Shown: positions 25,937 to 34,662 of the stretch, piece by piece
Position numbering within the stretch: the stretch's first letter is position 1
Layout: each line of letters begins with the position of its first letter
Origin: a bacterium
Lineage (GTDB): Bacteria; UBA4055
DNA length: 36,618 nucleotides
Direction of reading: 5' to 3'
Assembly: GCA_029559475.1 (NCBI GenBank)
Contig: JAKQBN010000036.1
Span: 1 to 36,618, forward strand
Notes under the pieces: model-generated
The model's database searches: none
Seen by the model: only the letters and a program-made list of their open reading frames with translations
Told to the model about the DNA's origin: nothing
Position numbers and translations under genes: made by a program

Positions 25937-26904
25937 TTCTTACCGTTTGATTCATCTTTAAGTTTGTCAACCGCCTTGTAAGCGAATTCTAAAAACTGCT
26001 TTAATTCGGCTTCAAGCGGCATGAATTTCGCGTATTTAACGAAATCGGTCACTTCGAGCAGCTTATCGGAATTATCCAGAGTTTCTGCATCCGTCACCCT
26101 TGCTTTGATCTCTTTTTTAAGATCATCGGTCGGAAGCTCAGCACCGGGAAAATCGAACCTGTCCTCCAGAAAATTTCTGAATATGAGAGACAATTCAGCC
26201 GCGAATTCTTTAAAATCGCCCTTTTCAAGATACTTCTTCTCTTTCAGCTTATCGAGCATCTGAATAGCTATGATATGCGCGGGAATTTTCTTTTCTACGA
26301 TAATGACAGGGCCGTTCGCTTTCATCCTTTTGCGTTTAAGCATGAAATAAATGATCAGGATTATAATTACGATAAGCGCAAAAAATGTCCCGATATAAAT
26401 TTTCTCTCTTTTTGACATTTTGTAGATCGAAATGTCCTTGATCGGCAGCACCATGCCTAGCGAATCGAGCGAAACCGTCTTCTGATTTCCAAGTGAATCA
26501 ACTACGGTGACTTTCGCATCCTTCAGAATAGATTTTACATTGATCTTTATCGAATCGCTCTTGAAACTGAACACTTCCTCGCCTTTGACATAAGAGTATT
26601 CAAGCGGCCCGAAATGATCCTCGCCCGGCTTTGAAAATACCGCGTAATCATTCGCGAAAGTTTCCTTTATTATTCCGTCAGCTTTGCTCTGAGAGACTAC
26701 CTTTGATTCAACAAGGTCGAAATCCTCGCTAAAAGTATTCTGGATATTTGTAAGATCAACGCTCGAACCTTCGGGATGATCCAGTTCGACCGTGATCCTG
26801 ATCCTTTCGCCGGTATAGACTTCGGTCTTGTTTGTAAAGATCTTTATTTCAGCCTGGATCAGCGCGGCCAGTATCAGTATTATGTAAATTACTTTTTTCA
26901 TCAT
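25933..26904 (-). CDS. BatD/DUF4381-like membrane protein of the bat operon
   Basis: A 323-residue protein with a signal peptide (1-18), a beta-rich extracytoplasmic domain with TNKTEVYTGERIRITVELDH, as in the repeats of BatD, a transmembrane helix at about 170-190 (IYIGTFFALIVIIILIIYFM) and a helical cytoplasmic part (LEKGDFKEFAAELSLIFRNF ... FVKYAKFMP) like DUF4381 proteins that sit between DUF58 and BatA genes. Both flanking genes overlap it (by 1 and 4 nt). Its usual partner role is with MoxR and the VWA proteins. The assignment rests on layout and context. Confidence 0.75.
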   Translation of the reverse strand: MMKKVIYIILILAALIQAEIKIFTNKTEVYTGERIRITVELDHPEGSSVDLTNIQNTFSEDFDLVESKVVSQSKADGIIKETFANDYAVFSKPGEDHFGPLEYSYVKGEEVFSFKSDSIKINVKSILKDAKVTVVDSLGNQKTVSLDSLGMVLPIKDISIYKMSKREKIYIGTFFALIVIIILIIYFMLKRKRMKANGPVIIVEKKIPAHIIAIQMLDKLKEKKYLEKGDFKEFAAELSLIFRNFLEDRFDFPGAELPTDDLKKEIKARVTDAETLDNSDKLLEVTDFVKYAKFMPLEAELKQFLEFAYKAVDKLKDESNGKK

Positions 26905-27791
26905 TATCTTTTCGTTTTCCGTTTTCTGAAAAATCCTATCAGAGGTTCGATATAAGGTTTGTTTATGTCCATACTTATATTCTCCACCTTGTTCTTTCTG
27001 AACAGCTTAGTTCTCGCGGCGATCCTGTTCTTTACGTTCTCTTTGATCGCTTCCCTGTTCGATCTGCTGCTCAGGTCAATAAGCATTCTCTTTCCCGACT
27101 CGTTGTCGTAAAATTCATAAACGCCTTTTTCGGGAAGCTCATGCTCTCTTTTATCGAAAATATCAATGGCGATAAGGTCATGCTTCTTAGCCACGATCTG
27201 AAGGCCTTTTTCATAATTGCTGTCGAGAAAATCAGAGATCACGAACGAGATCGCTTTCTTTTTCTGAATATTATTCAAAAACTCAAGCGCGGATTCTATT
27301 GAGGTTCCTTTTGATTCGGCTTTAAAAAATAAAAGTTCCCTAATGATCCTGAAAACATGGCTCCTGCCCTTTTTCGGCGGTATGAATTTCTCGATCTTGT
27401 CCGAAAAAAGTATCAGCCCGACCTTATCGTTATTTTTCACCGCGCTGAATGCCAGAAGCGCAGCTATCTCGGCTGAAATTTCTCTTTTGAGGTTATCAAC
27501 GGAACCGAACATCCCGCTCGCCGAAATATCCACAATGAGCATCAGGATAAGCTCCCTTTCCTCTTCAAATATTTTCACAAAAGGTTTTCTCATCCTCGCG
27601 GTCACGTTCCAGTCTATCGCTCTGATATCGTCGCCGTAAGAGTATTCCCTGACCTGGGAAAAGTTCATCCCGCGGCCTTTGAACACAGAATGGTATTCGC
27701 CGCCGAAAAGCTCGTTCACCGCTTTTCTGGTCTTAAGGTCAATGAACCTGACTTTCTTGAGTATTTCTTTCTGTTTTTCTTTTTCTTCCAT
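26904..27791 (-). CDS. DUF58 domain protein
   Basis: The 295-residue protein has the DUF58 signature GDDIRAIDWNVTARM (53-67) then KPFVKIFEEERE, followed by a VWA-like domain with MIDAS D88-I-S90-A-S92 and FVISDFLDSNYEKG. DUF58 proteins are almost always next to MoxR ATPases, as here (5-nt gap), and are thought to be their clients or adaptors. It is soluble and cytoplasmic by sequence. Start ATG 27791. Confidence 0.93.
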   Translation of the reverse strand: MEEKEKQKEILKKVRFIDLKTRKAVNELFGGEYHSVFKGRGMNFSQVREYSYGDDIRAIDWNVTARMRKPFVKIFEEERELILMLIVDISASGMFGSVDNLKREISAEIAALLAFSAVKNNDKVGLILFSDKIEKFIPPKKGRSHVFRIIRELLFFKAESKGTSIESALEFLNNIQKKKAISFVISDFLDSNYEKGLQIVAKKHDLIAIDIFDKREHELPEKGVYEFYDNESGKRMLIDLSSRSNREAIKENVKNRIAARTKLFRKNKVENISMDINKPYIEPLIGFFRKRKTKR

Positions 27792-27796
27792 GATGT

Positions 27797-28786
27797 CTAT
27801 GGGATCTCTACTTTATCAAATATTTTCTTAACGATATCTTCCGAAGTGATCTCTTCAGCCTCAGCTTCGTAAGTCACGCCTATCCTGTGCCTTAGAACAT
27901 CCATTCCGATAGTCCTGATATCTTCCGGAGTCACAAAACCTCTTCTCTTCATGAATGCCTGAGCTTTAGCAGCAAGCACAAGGTATATTGAAGCTCTCGG
28001 CGAAGCCGGGAAAGCTATCAGCGATTCGATCTCTTTAAGCCCGTACTTTTCAGGCGTCCTTGTCGCATTGACGATATCTATGATATATTTTTCGACTTTT
28101 TCATCAATATATATCTCTCTTACTATGCCTCTGATCCTCTTAATCTCTTCGGCAGTTATCACCGGCTTTATCTCTGCTTTGTCCTGTGAAGTCACTCTTC
28201 TCATGATCTCAAGCTCTTCTGACGGAGTGGGGTAAGTGATCTTTAATTTAAGCATGAACCTGTCAACCTGAGCTTCAGGCAGCGGATATGTACCCTCCTG
28301 CTCTATCGGGTTCTGGGTAGCGAGCACCAAAAAGGGTTCTTCGAGATAAAAAGTATTTTCGCCTATCGTCACATGTTTTTCCTGCATAGCTTCAAGCAGA
28401 GCTGACTGAACTTTTGCCGGCGACCTGTTGATCTCATCCGCGAGAATTATATTGGCGAATATCGGCCCTTTTTTCGTTTCGAATTTATTCGTATTCTGAT
28501 TATAGATCATGGTACCGATAAGATCGGCAGGCAGCAGATCGGGCGTGAACTGTATCCTCTGATACTTAACATCCACAGCCTTGGCCAAAGTTTTTACCGT
28601 TTCGGTCTTCGCAAGCCCGGGTACACCCTCTAAAAGAACGTGCCCGCCGGTGAACAAACTCGTAAGAAGCCTGTCGACCATGTATTTCTGACCGACTATC
28701 ACCTTCCCTATCTCCATAGACAGAATATCAAGGAATTTACTTTCCCTTTCCACCTTTTCGGTGATCTCCCTGATGTCTGAATTCAT
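27797..28786 (-). CDS. MoxR-family AAA+ ATPase
   Basis: About 329 residues. I place the start at ATG 28786 because AAGGAG lies five bases upstream; an in-frame GTG at 28792 overlaps that ribosome site. Motifs, numbered from the ATG: Walker A GVPGLAKT (55-62), Walker B ILADEINRSPAK, and ATQNPIEQEGTYPLPEAQVDRF, the hallmark of MoxR proteins. The C-terminal lid contains IAFPASPRASIYL. MoxR ATPases act as chaperones maturing metal or membrane complexes with VWA partners. It is first in the five-gene operon moxR-DUF58-batD-like-batA-small membrane protein. Confidence 0.95.
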   Translation of the reverse strand: MNSDIREITEKVERESKFLDILSMEIGKVIVGQKYMVDRLLTSLFTGGHVLLEGVPGLAKTETVKTLAKAVDVKYQRIQFTPDLLPADLIGTMIYNQNTNKFETKKGPIFANIILADEINRSPAKVQSALLEAMQEKHVTIGENTFYLEEPFLVLATQNPIEQEGTYPLPEAQVDRFMLKLKITYPTPSEELEIMRRVTSQDKAEIKPVITAEEIKRIRGIVREIYIDEKVEKYIIDIVNATRTPEKYGLKEIESLIAFPASPRASIYLVLAAKAQAFMKRRGFVTPEDIRTIGMDVLRHRIGVTYEAEAEEITSEDIVKKIFDKVEIP

Positions 28787-28908
28787 AGTCACTCCTTATA
28801 CTTAAATTATTTTTTTTCGTGCCTTATACTCACGACAGTATTATTTTGTTCTCGCGAACGCGGAAAAATATTAAATTGAAAATTCGTTGTCAAGGACAAA
28901 TAAAAAAA

Positions 28909-29005
28909 CGGGCGAGTGTGGGAATCGAACCCACCCGGGACGCTATTAACGCCCTGCAGAACGGATTTGAAGTCCGCGAGAGCCACCAGGTCTCCATCCA
29001 AGCCC
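28909..29005 (-). tRNA. selC: tRNA-Sec (anticodon TCA)
   Basis: The minus strand gives a 97-nt tRNA with loop CTTCAAA (anticodon TCA) on stem CGGA/TCCG, a long variable arm GGGCGTTAATAGCGTCCC with a bulged U as in E. coli selC, T-arm GTGGG-TTCGATT-CCCAC and an extended D-arm. These are selenocysteine tRNA features (8+5 geometry), so the host probably decodes UGA as selenocysteine. Anomaly: the expected 8-bp acceptor pairs poorly (GGGCTTGG with ACTCGCCC; positions 5, 6 and 8 mismatch). CCA is not encoded, and TTTTTTT follows directly, a likely stop signal for transcription. No selA, selB, selD or UGA-containing gene is in the window. Confidence 0.85.
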
Positions 29006-29436
29006 GAGAAACAGTAATATATTGATTTCTATATGTATTGTCAATCAAATTTGGGCGCAGTTAGGAGAAACAAGCCAATAATATGCTCGATATAAGTTCA
29101 TATAAAAACGGACCCTGCCTCATCAGACCGATCGCTATTTTTAGGTTGATTTCGTACCGGCAGGTAAAGAGGTGTAACGGGATCCGTTTATCTATGAATT
29201 ATGTCTCGCTCCAAGGCCGGCAGAGGTTAAAAGACGAGTCATATATCAATACCTAATATAATTCATGAAGGATCGACATCCGTTACGTATTTGATCCCGC
29301 TGGTACGTGTTGTTTCCAAATTATTCTGTAATTAATGCCGATATTTTTTTGGAAGATATCATGGCGAGTGATATTAAAAATTCCTTGCATAATCTGAGCA
29401 TTTAATTTAATTTTAGAAGAAAAATGAGCGCAAATT
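29006..29436. other. 431-bp gene-free region with possible RNA structure
   Basis: No convincing gene. Bases 29108-29187 contain nested inverted repeats: ACGGA with TCCGT outside and CCTGCC (29114) with GGCAGG (29159) inside, which could form a structured RNA on either strand. A related CCGGCAG..TTAAA motif recurs about 60 bp later. A 57-codon frame at 29083-29256 lacks a ribosome site at a proper distance and looks accidental. Promoters for the tRNA-Sec (minus) and the lamin-tail gene (plus) must lie here but were not resolved. Confidence 0.35.
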
Positions 29437-31083
29437 ATGAAATATCTGCCACTGATACTTATAATATTTTCCTTATTACATCCGAAAGTGATACTGACCG
29501 AAATCATGTTCAACACTGCTTCGGACGAGAATCAGGATGAATTCATCGAGATATACAACAATTCGGACAGCATAGTTGACCTAACAGGCTGGGCAATAGC
29601 TGACAATGCCGAAACCGATCTGCTGATCAAATATCACGGCTTTACTGATATGCTTCTCAAACCGTACTCATACTGCGTGATAATGGACTCATCTTACTAC
29701 CTGAACAGCACCGAATATGAAGATCTGATCCCAGATTCAGTTTTGAGAGTAATGATCAATGACGGCTCAATGGGGCAATACGGGCTTAGCAACTCATATA
29801 GCGAAACCATAAAGCTGTTCGATCCCGATTCTGTTCTTACGGATTCAGTCACTTACGATTATACGATCGCAGAAGGATATACATGGGAACGAAGCTCATA
29901 CACAGAACAGCTATGGCAGAAATCGAATGTGTTACGCGGAACTCCGGGATTTAAGAACTCAGTGATGCCATTAGATACCGACCTTGAATTGTATTCGATA
30001 GTTAAACCGGCTATAATTGATCCTGCCGGAAATAACATTTTTACCGTAAAAGTGCGCAATAAAGGTTTGAGCACAATTTCAGGATTAAGAATAAATTTAA
30101 GCGTCAACGAGACATTCTACAACTTCGTTGACTACGCCGGAAGCCTTGCATCCAACGATTCCGCTTTCGTTGACTTTACTGTATTTTTTGATAATTCGGG
30201 AACGCAGGAACTCGTTTTTGAAGCCGAAACAGAGAATGACAGCGGGCTGAATAATAATTCGCTGACTTTTTCAGTATTCGTTCCGTATATTGGCAGACCT
30301 TTTGTGCTCAATGAATTCATGAAGAACCCTGCCGCCGGACAGTGTGAGTATATTGAAATTTATAATATTTCGGGCGAACCGGTAAATATCGGCGATTTCG
30401 GATTGACCGATGAAATAAAATCATCGGCAGTATTCTTCCCGGACAGCCTGATCGCTCCTGAAAGCTTTATCGTGATGGCAAAAGATACAACCATTTTCAC
30501 CTTCCCCGATGTGATCCGGCAAAATGTCTTTATAGCCTCAAATCTGCCCGCTTTGAATAATACCTATGATAAAATATTTTTGCTGTCAAAAGACGGGTTG
30601 ACTGCAGACAGCATTTATTACGATGATATGGATGATGATGCAGGACGCAGCATAGAAAAGATCAATCCGGAATTCAGCTCGAACGACATCAGCAACTGGC
30701 ATTACTGCGTAGATGCCGGAACTCCTACTCTACCGAACACTGTTTATCAGGAGCCGGAAGATATCGGGAATTCGGCTCATTTTAAGATCAGCCCCAGAAC
30801 GGCAACCCCGAACGGAGACGGCGAGAACGATAATCTCCTCATTTCTTACCAGTTCGATTCAAGCTACATATATCTTACAATGAAGATCTATAACATCAAA
30901 GGTCAGCTGATCTCAAAACCTCTCAATGGAGACTACAGGTCGTCCAAAGACACATTCGCATGGAACTGCAAAGACGACAACGGTATGACAGCCGATACAG
31001 GAGCGTACATCTGCCTTTTAAAAGCAAAAGACGACAAAGGTAAAGCAGTTGAACTCAAAGAAGCTTTCTATATAGCGAAATAA
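29437..31083 (+). CDS. Secreted lamin-tail-domain protein with FlgD-like C-terminal Ig domain
   Basis: A 548-residue exported protein: signal peptide about 1-18, a lamin-tail domain at about 20-140 (DEFIEIYNNSDSIVDLTGWA), a CARDB-like Ig domain at about 160-280, a second lamin-tail domain at about 290-400 (YIEIYNISGEPVNIGDFGL), and a C-terminal FlgD/gliding-type Ig domain at about 460-548 starting SPRTATPNGDGENDNLLISY and containing DTGAYICLLKAKD. In FCB bacteria such C-terminal domains often accompany secretion to the cell surface. No enzyme domain is present, so an adhesion or envelope role is likely. It ends two bases before the convergent lipoprotein gene. Confidence 0.85.
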   Translation: MKYLPLILIIFSLLHPKVILTEIMFNTASDENQDEFIEIYNNSDSIVDLTGWAIADNAETDLLIKYHGFTDMLLKPYSYCVIMDSSYYLNSTEYEDLIPDSVLRVMINDGSMGQYGLSNSYSETIKLFDPDSVLTDSVTYDYTIAEGYTWERSSYTEQLWQKSNVLRGTPGFKNSVMPLDTDLELYSIVKPAIIDPAGNNIFTVKVRNKGLSTISGLRINLSVNETFYNFVDYAGSLASNDSAFVDFTVFFDNSGTQELVFEAETENDSGLNNNSLTFSVFVPYIGRPFVLNEFMKNPAAGQCEYIEIYNISGEPVNIGDFGLTDEIKSSAVFFPDSLIAPESFIVMAKDTTIFTFPDVIRQNVFIASNLPALNNTYDKIFLLSKDGLTADSIYYDDMDDDAGRSIEKINPEFSSNDISNWHYCVDAGTPTLPNTVYQEPEDIGNSAHFKISPRTATPNGDGENDNLLISYQFDSSYIYLTMKIYNIKGQLISKPLNGDYRSSKDTFAWNCKDDNGMTADTGAYICLLKAKDDKGKAVELKEAFYIAK

Positions 31084-31085
31084 AC

Positions 31086-32150
31086 TTATTCCTCTTCTTT
31101 CACAAAAACCATCCCCTGAGGTCCGTTCCCCGTCGTAAGAACCGTATCCACAGTATCATTTTCCATAATGACCAGCTCGTTTTTATCGAACAGCGGCGCA
31201 TAAACTTTACCGTAGCCGTCCATGCATATATCCAATATTCCGCTTCCTGCAGAAGAATAGATCAGGCTGTCAGAACCGTTTATGATCTCATTGTTTACAG
31301 AATTATATTTCATGATCCCGCCGAAACCGGTCCAGTCAGGATTGAAACCCGATACGGCCACATAGACCATACCGTCTTCCCGTAAAATGAAAGATCCTGG
31401 CTGCGAGCCTATGTCAACCTGAGAGAAATTGTTAAAATCTATTGCACTGAGATCGAAAACTCTCACGAAACCTGCAATGTCAGCTCTGTTGCCTGTGCTC
31501 AGCACATGAAGTTCGTTCTCCTCATTGATCAGCATATCCGCTATATTGATCCCTGCCTGAAAAGAAGTGATGACTGTATCTGCCGCCGCGTCTATTACTG
31601 CTATATACTCATCGCCGTAAACGGCATTCCAGTTTACATCATAGGTTATATTTCTCACTCCCGCATAGACCCTGTTCGCTTTGGAAATGATCGCGTCTGT
31701 TCCGCCGTTCATCGTTACACCGGTAAGCGGTATCGTATAAAGCGAATCGCTGCCGAGATCATAAACATCAATGCCGCTACCGAACGTGTTTGTCGCATAA
31801 AGCTTTCCGTTCGCAACCGCTGCTCTCATAGGATTGGAAAAAGCGCTTAGTTCGACCGAGCCTGTATTTTCATTCGTTTCCGCATCGATCATCTGAACGT
31901 TGTTATTTCCCGAATTGACTACGAATATCGTCCCGCCCGATTCGATAATATGATTTGGCCATTTACCGACACTCAGAATATCGTTGGAGATCATCCCTTC
32001 GTCGGAGATTACGGATAAAGTTCCGACATCACCTTTTCCGTTGAATAAAAAGACATTCCCGTCTTTACTTACAGGCTTTACAGTTCCTTCGTAATCCGTA
32101 CATCCGAGCATCAGCATCATCGCACCGAAGATCACAACCATTTTTTTCAT
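31086..32150 (-). CDS. Beta-propeller (YncE-like) lipoprotein linked to a B12 receptor
   Basis: A 354-residue protein with a lipoprotein signal (Cys17 in MLGC). The body consists of repeated YncE/WD40-like blades: KWPNHIIESGGTIFVVNSGN then NNVQMIDAETNENTG, NPMRAAVANGKLYATNTFGS then GIDVYDL. The gene lies 15 nt downstream of the TonB receptor under the cobalamin riboswitch, an arrangement common in Bacteroidetes-like genomes where a surface lipoprotein assists the receptor. A substrate-capture role in corrinoid uptake is inferred from this operon. Confidence 0.8.
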   Translation of the reverse strand: MKKMVVIFGAMMLMLGCTDYEGTVKPVSKDGNVFLFNGKGDVGTLSVISDEGMISNDILSVGKWPNHIIESGGTIFVVNSGNNNVQMIDAETNENTGSVELSAFSNPMRAAVANGKLYATNTFGSGIDVYDLGSDSLYTIPLTGVTMNGGTDAIISKANRVYAGVRNITYDVNWNAVYGDEYIAVIDAAADTVITSFQAGINIADMLINEENELHVLSTGNRADIAGFVRVFDLSAIDFNNFSQVDIGSQPGSFILREDGMVYVAVSGFNPDWTGFGGIMKYNSVNNEIINGSDSLIYSSAGSGILDICMDGYGKVYAPLFDKNELVIMENDTVDTVLTTGNGPQGMVFVKEEE

Positions 32151-32165
32151 TTCATTTCTCCATAT

Positions 32166-34409
32166 TTAGAATTTAATTTCAATCGCAGTTCCTATTCTTT
32201 TCCCCGGCATCGGATACCCGTAGATCACCTGATACTGCTCGTCGCTCATATTATCGCAGTACGCAGAAATTTTTAATTCTGCTCCTGCTGATTTAAAGAT
32301 CTTTGACACTGAAGCGTCGTACAGCCAGAACGGATATATATCTATCGAATTCGTTTCGTTGAGATACATTTTTCCGTTATATTTCGCATGAAAAGAAGCA
32401 GAGCAGCCGTTATATTCAGCATTTATGCCTGTAGAAAATGCTTCAAGAGGTTTGTATATAACATATTTACCGTCCGTAACAGGATCATCAGTAAACTGCT
32501 TCGGGTAGGTTCTTGAATATGCCGCTTCAAGGCTGACCATATTGTCGAAAATACCGATCGCAGCAGAGATCTCATGACCTTTTATTCTTCCCTTCTTATA
32601 GTTCTCGGGAGTATATTTTCCGCTTGTACGTTTAATCCAAACTATAAGGCCATCCAGCTTTTTGTCATAGAAGGTATATCCGGTTCTCAGGTCGTGATTT
32701 GCGAATATATATGTGGATTTTAGAGAAAATTCATGCTGTTCCGCATATTCCGGCTTAAGATCAGGGTTGCCCGCGCTGTAAAGGTTATCAGCCCAGAACA
32801 GGTCGGAGAAAGAAGGCATATTGTAGCTTTGAGAGTAGCTGTAACCTGGTATCAGCTTGAGATCTTTCACGGTATATACGATAGAATTGTCTGCAGCGAA
32901 CAGGATCCTGTCGAATTCTGTGCCTGAGATAAAATCTTTGCGTAAAGCCCCGGAAGCGTGATAATCAAATTTTCCGCTGAATATTTTCTTTCCGTATTCA
33001 GCTTTGGAATACAGGGATTTTATCTCCCGTGTTCTTTTTCCGCCGGCGACCGATGATGAGCTTACGGATTCTGACCTGTACTCGGAACCCGCCCTGATAA
33101 TTACGGATCCGGATGAATACTTTGCATCGGCTTTTATATTAATGTTATTAAAATCATCGTCCGTATCCGCAAAGAACAGCTCATCTATCTCATTTATTTT
33201 CACGCGGTCGTTCCTGTAGTTGTATGAACTGCCTAAGCCGAACGAATACTTTTCACCTTTATTAAGATCGGTTCGTACGTTCGCCGAAAAATCCTTTTTT
33301 TCTGAATATGCCGAATAATACGGCTGATCATACCAGCCCGGAAGCCCGTTCCTGTTTTCAGAATAATTCAGACCGATACTGTAATCCGAGCCTGATTTTG
33401 AATATTTACATGAAGCGAATATATTGTCGGAATATGAATAAGCATTTGTCTGAGTTCTAGGAACATTGGGATGATTTATGTATCTGTACTCATCGGCTTT
33501 AGCGGCATTAATATATGACCATTCATTCTCATTTCGCGACCCGGAATATGAAACAAATACTCCAGCTTCATCTCCTAAAGGATATTTCGTGCTGATACCG
33601 TAGCTGTGATTGTTCAGCCTTTCCAAATTAAATTCATCCCTGTCGCTCAAAAACAGACCGGAGTTATATGATATTTTTGTTTCTCTCTCGGATCCGGTCT
33701 TTTTCGTTTTTATACTGATGATCCCGCCTATCGAAATGCCTGTCTGCATAAGATCGCCTGCTTTGTAGATCTCGACGGTATCGATGATCTCGGAAGGAAT
33801 CGATTTCAGGTCAAAGGATCCATCAAGAGTTGAATTCAACAGCACACCGTCCAGATAGACCGATGTGTGCTTCGGATCGGTTCCCCTTATATTCACCCTT
33901 GATCTCGTACCATCCGTATTTTCAATATTGATTTCTGGAACGCTTTTCAGAATATCTTCGGCGTTCCTGTTTCCTGTCCGGTCGATCTGTCTTGACTCCA
34001 GAATTGCTGACGGGCTGAAATCAGAACTGATCTCAACGGACAGCGGATCCATTTCAATTACGTTTCGTTCAAGTACAATATCGATACGCTGCTCATTTTC
34101 AGCTGTCGAATTCACGTATAATTCTCCGGTTTTAAATGATATGTGCTCAAAGATAATACGGTATCTGCCGTCCGGCACCCTTGGAAAAATGAAATTTCCC
34201 TTATCATCGCTTACTGCTCCGAATGATGACGGCTGAAGCGTAATATTCACATCGGCAACCGGCCTGCCGTTAGTTTCTGTTACTGTTCCGCTAATTATAC
34301 TTCCCGAGAACAGCTCTGACGCAGTGAAGCTGCAAATTACTATGAATGTCTTTAAATTAAAAATCCTGCCGAAATGAGCAGGAATGTATTTGAAGCAAAC
34401 TGATTTCAA
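32166..34409 (-). CDS. TonB-dependent receptor, BtuB-like (cobalamin uptake)
   Basis: The 747-residue outer-membrane receptor has a signal region (about 15-36), a carboxypeptidase-regulatory-like domain (about 38-113, GTVTETNGRPVADVNITLQP), a plug domain (about 128-238, RVNIRGTDPKHTSVYLDGVL) and a 22-strand-type barrel ending in aromatic F747 (GTAIEIKF). The upstream cobalamin riboswitch makes vitamin B12 or a related corrinoid the likely ligand. Start: TTG 34409, six bases after GGGGAG; an ATG three bases closer to the ribosome site is followed at once by TAG and cannot start this protein. Second gene of the operon is the propeller lipoprotein. TonB/ExbB are not in the window. Confidence 0.88.
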   Translation of the reverse strand: MKSVCFKYIPAHFGRIFNLKTFIVICSFTASELFSGSIISGTVTETNGRPVADVNITLQPSSFGAVSDDKGNFIFPRVPDGRYRIIFEHISFKTGELYVNSTAENEQRIDIVLERNVIEMDPLSVEISSDFSPSAILESRQIDRTGNRNAEDILKSVPEINIENTDGTRSRVNIRGTDPKHTSVYLDGVLLNSTLDGSFDLKSIPSEIIDTVEIYKAGDLMQTGISIGGIISIKTKKTGSERETKISYNSGLFLSDRDEFNLERLNNHSYGISTKYPLGDEAGVFVSYSGSRNENEWSYINAAKADEYRYINHPNVPRTQTNAYSYSDNIFASCKYSKSGSDYSIGLNYSENRNGLPGWYDQPYYSAYSEKKDFSANVRTDLNKGEKYSFGLGSSYNYRNDRVKINEIDELFFADTDDDFNNINIKADAKYSSGSVIIRAGSEYRSESVSSSSVAGGKRTREIKSLYSKAEYGKKIFSGKFDYHASGALRKDFISGTEFDRILFAADNSIVYTVKDLKLIPGYSYSQSYNMPSFSDLFWADNLYSAGNPDLKPEYAEQHEFSLKSTYIFANHDLRTGYTFYDKKLDGLIVWIKRTSGKYTPENYKKGRIKGHEISAAIGIFDNMVSLEAAYSRTYPKQFTDDPVTDGKYVIYKPLEAFSTGINAEYNGCSASFHAKYNGKMYLNETNSIDIYPFWLYDASVSKIFKSAGAELKISAYCDNMSDEQYQVIYGYPMPGKRIGTAIEIKF

Positions 34410-34415
34410 CTACAT

Positions 34416-34530
34416 CTCCCCTCGAAGAACCCGCATTATTGCGGAGGCGTTCCGGTAAAGATCCGACTGTAACGGTTGCGGGGCAGTTTCTGACTTTCAC
34501 AGAATTCCATGGCCGGACGCCAATATCAGT
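34416..34530 (-). promoter_or_regulatory. Cobalamin riboswitch
   Basis: On the minus strand P3 forms between GGCGTCCGG (34521-34513) and CCGGAACGCC (34455-34446 region). Inside lie the P4 hairpin TTCTG-TGAAAG-TCAGAA with the conserved GTGAAA, and P5, ACTG-CCCCGCAACCGTTA-CAGT, carrying the hallmark CCCCGCAAC. A P13-like hairpin CCGCA-ATAA-TGCGG (34444-34431) follows. CCTCC at 34447-34443 can pair with the GGAG of the ribosome site (GAGGGGAG, 34423-34416), so control is probably at translation: cobalamin bound, receptor off. The compact form lacks the longer peripheral arms of btuB-type examples. Confidence 0.85.
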
Positions 34531-34662
34531 TTGAAATTTAAACAGAAACTTAGGTAAAATCAATAGTAATCTGTGAAAAATCGATCAATAAAAAAATCAA
34601 TATTTTTGCTTGATTTGTTAAATAAAGATTAGGATATTCTAAGTTTATTATTATTATCAAAG

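Noticed and set aside
29083-29256. 57-codon plus-strand frame
   Set aside because: The nearest AGGAG is 16 bases from ATG, the product has no signal, domain or compositional sign of being real, and it overlaps inverted repeats.
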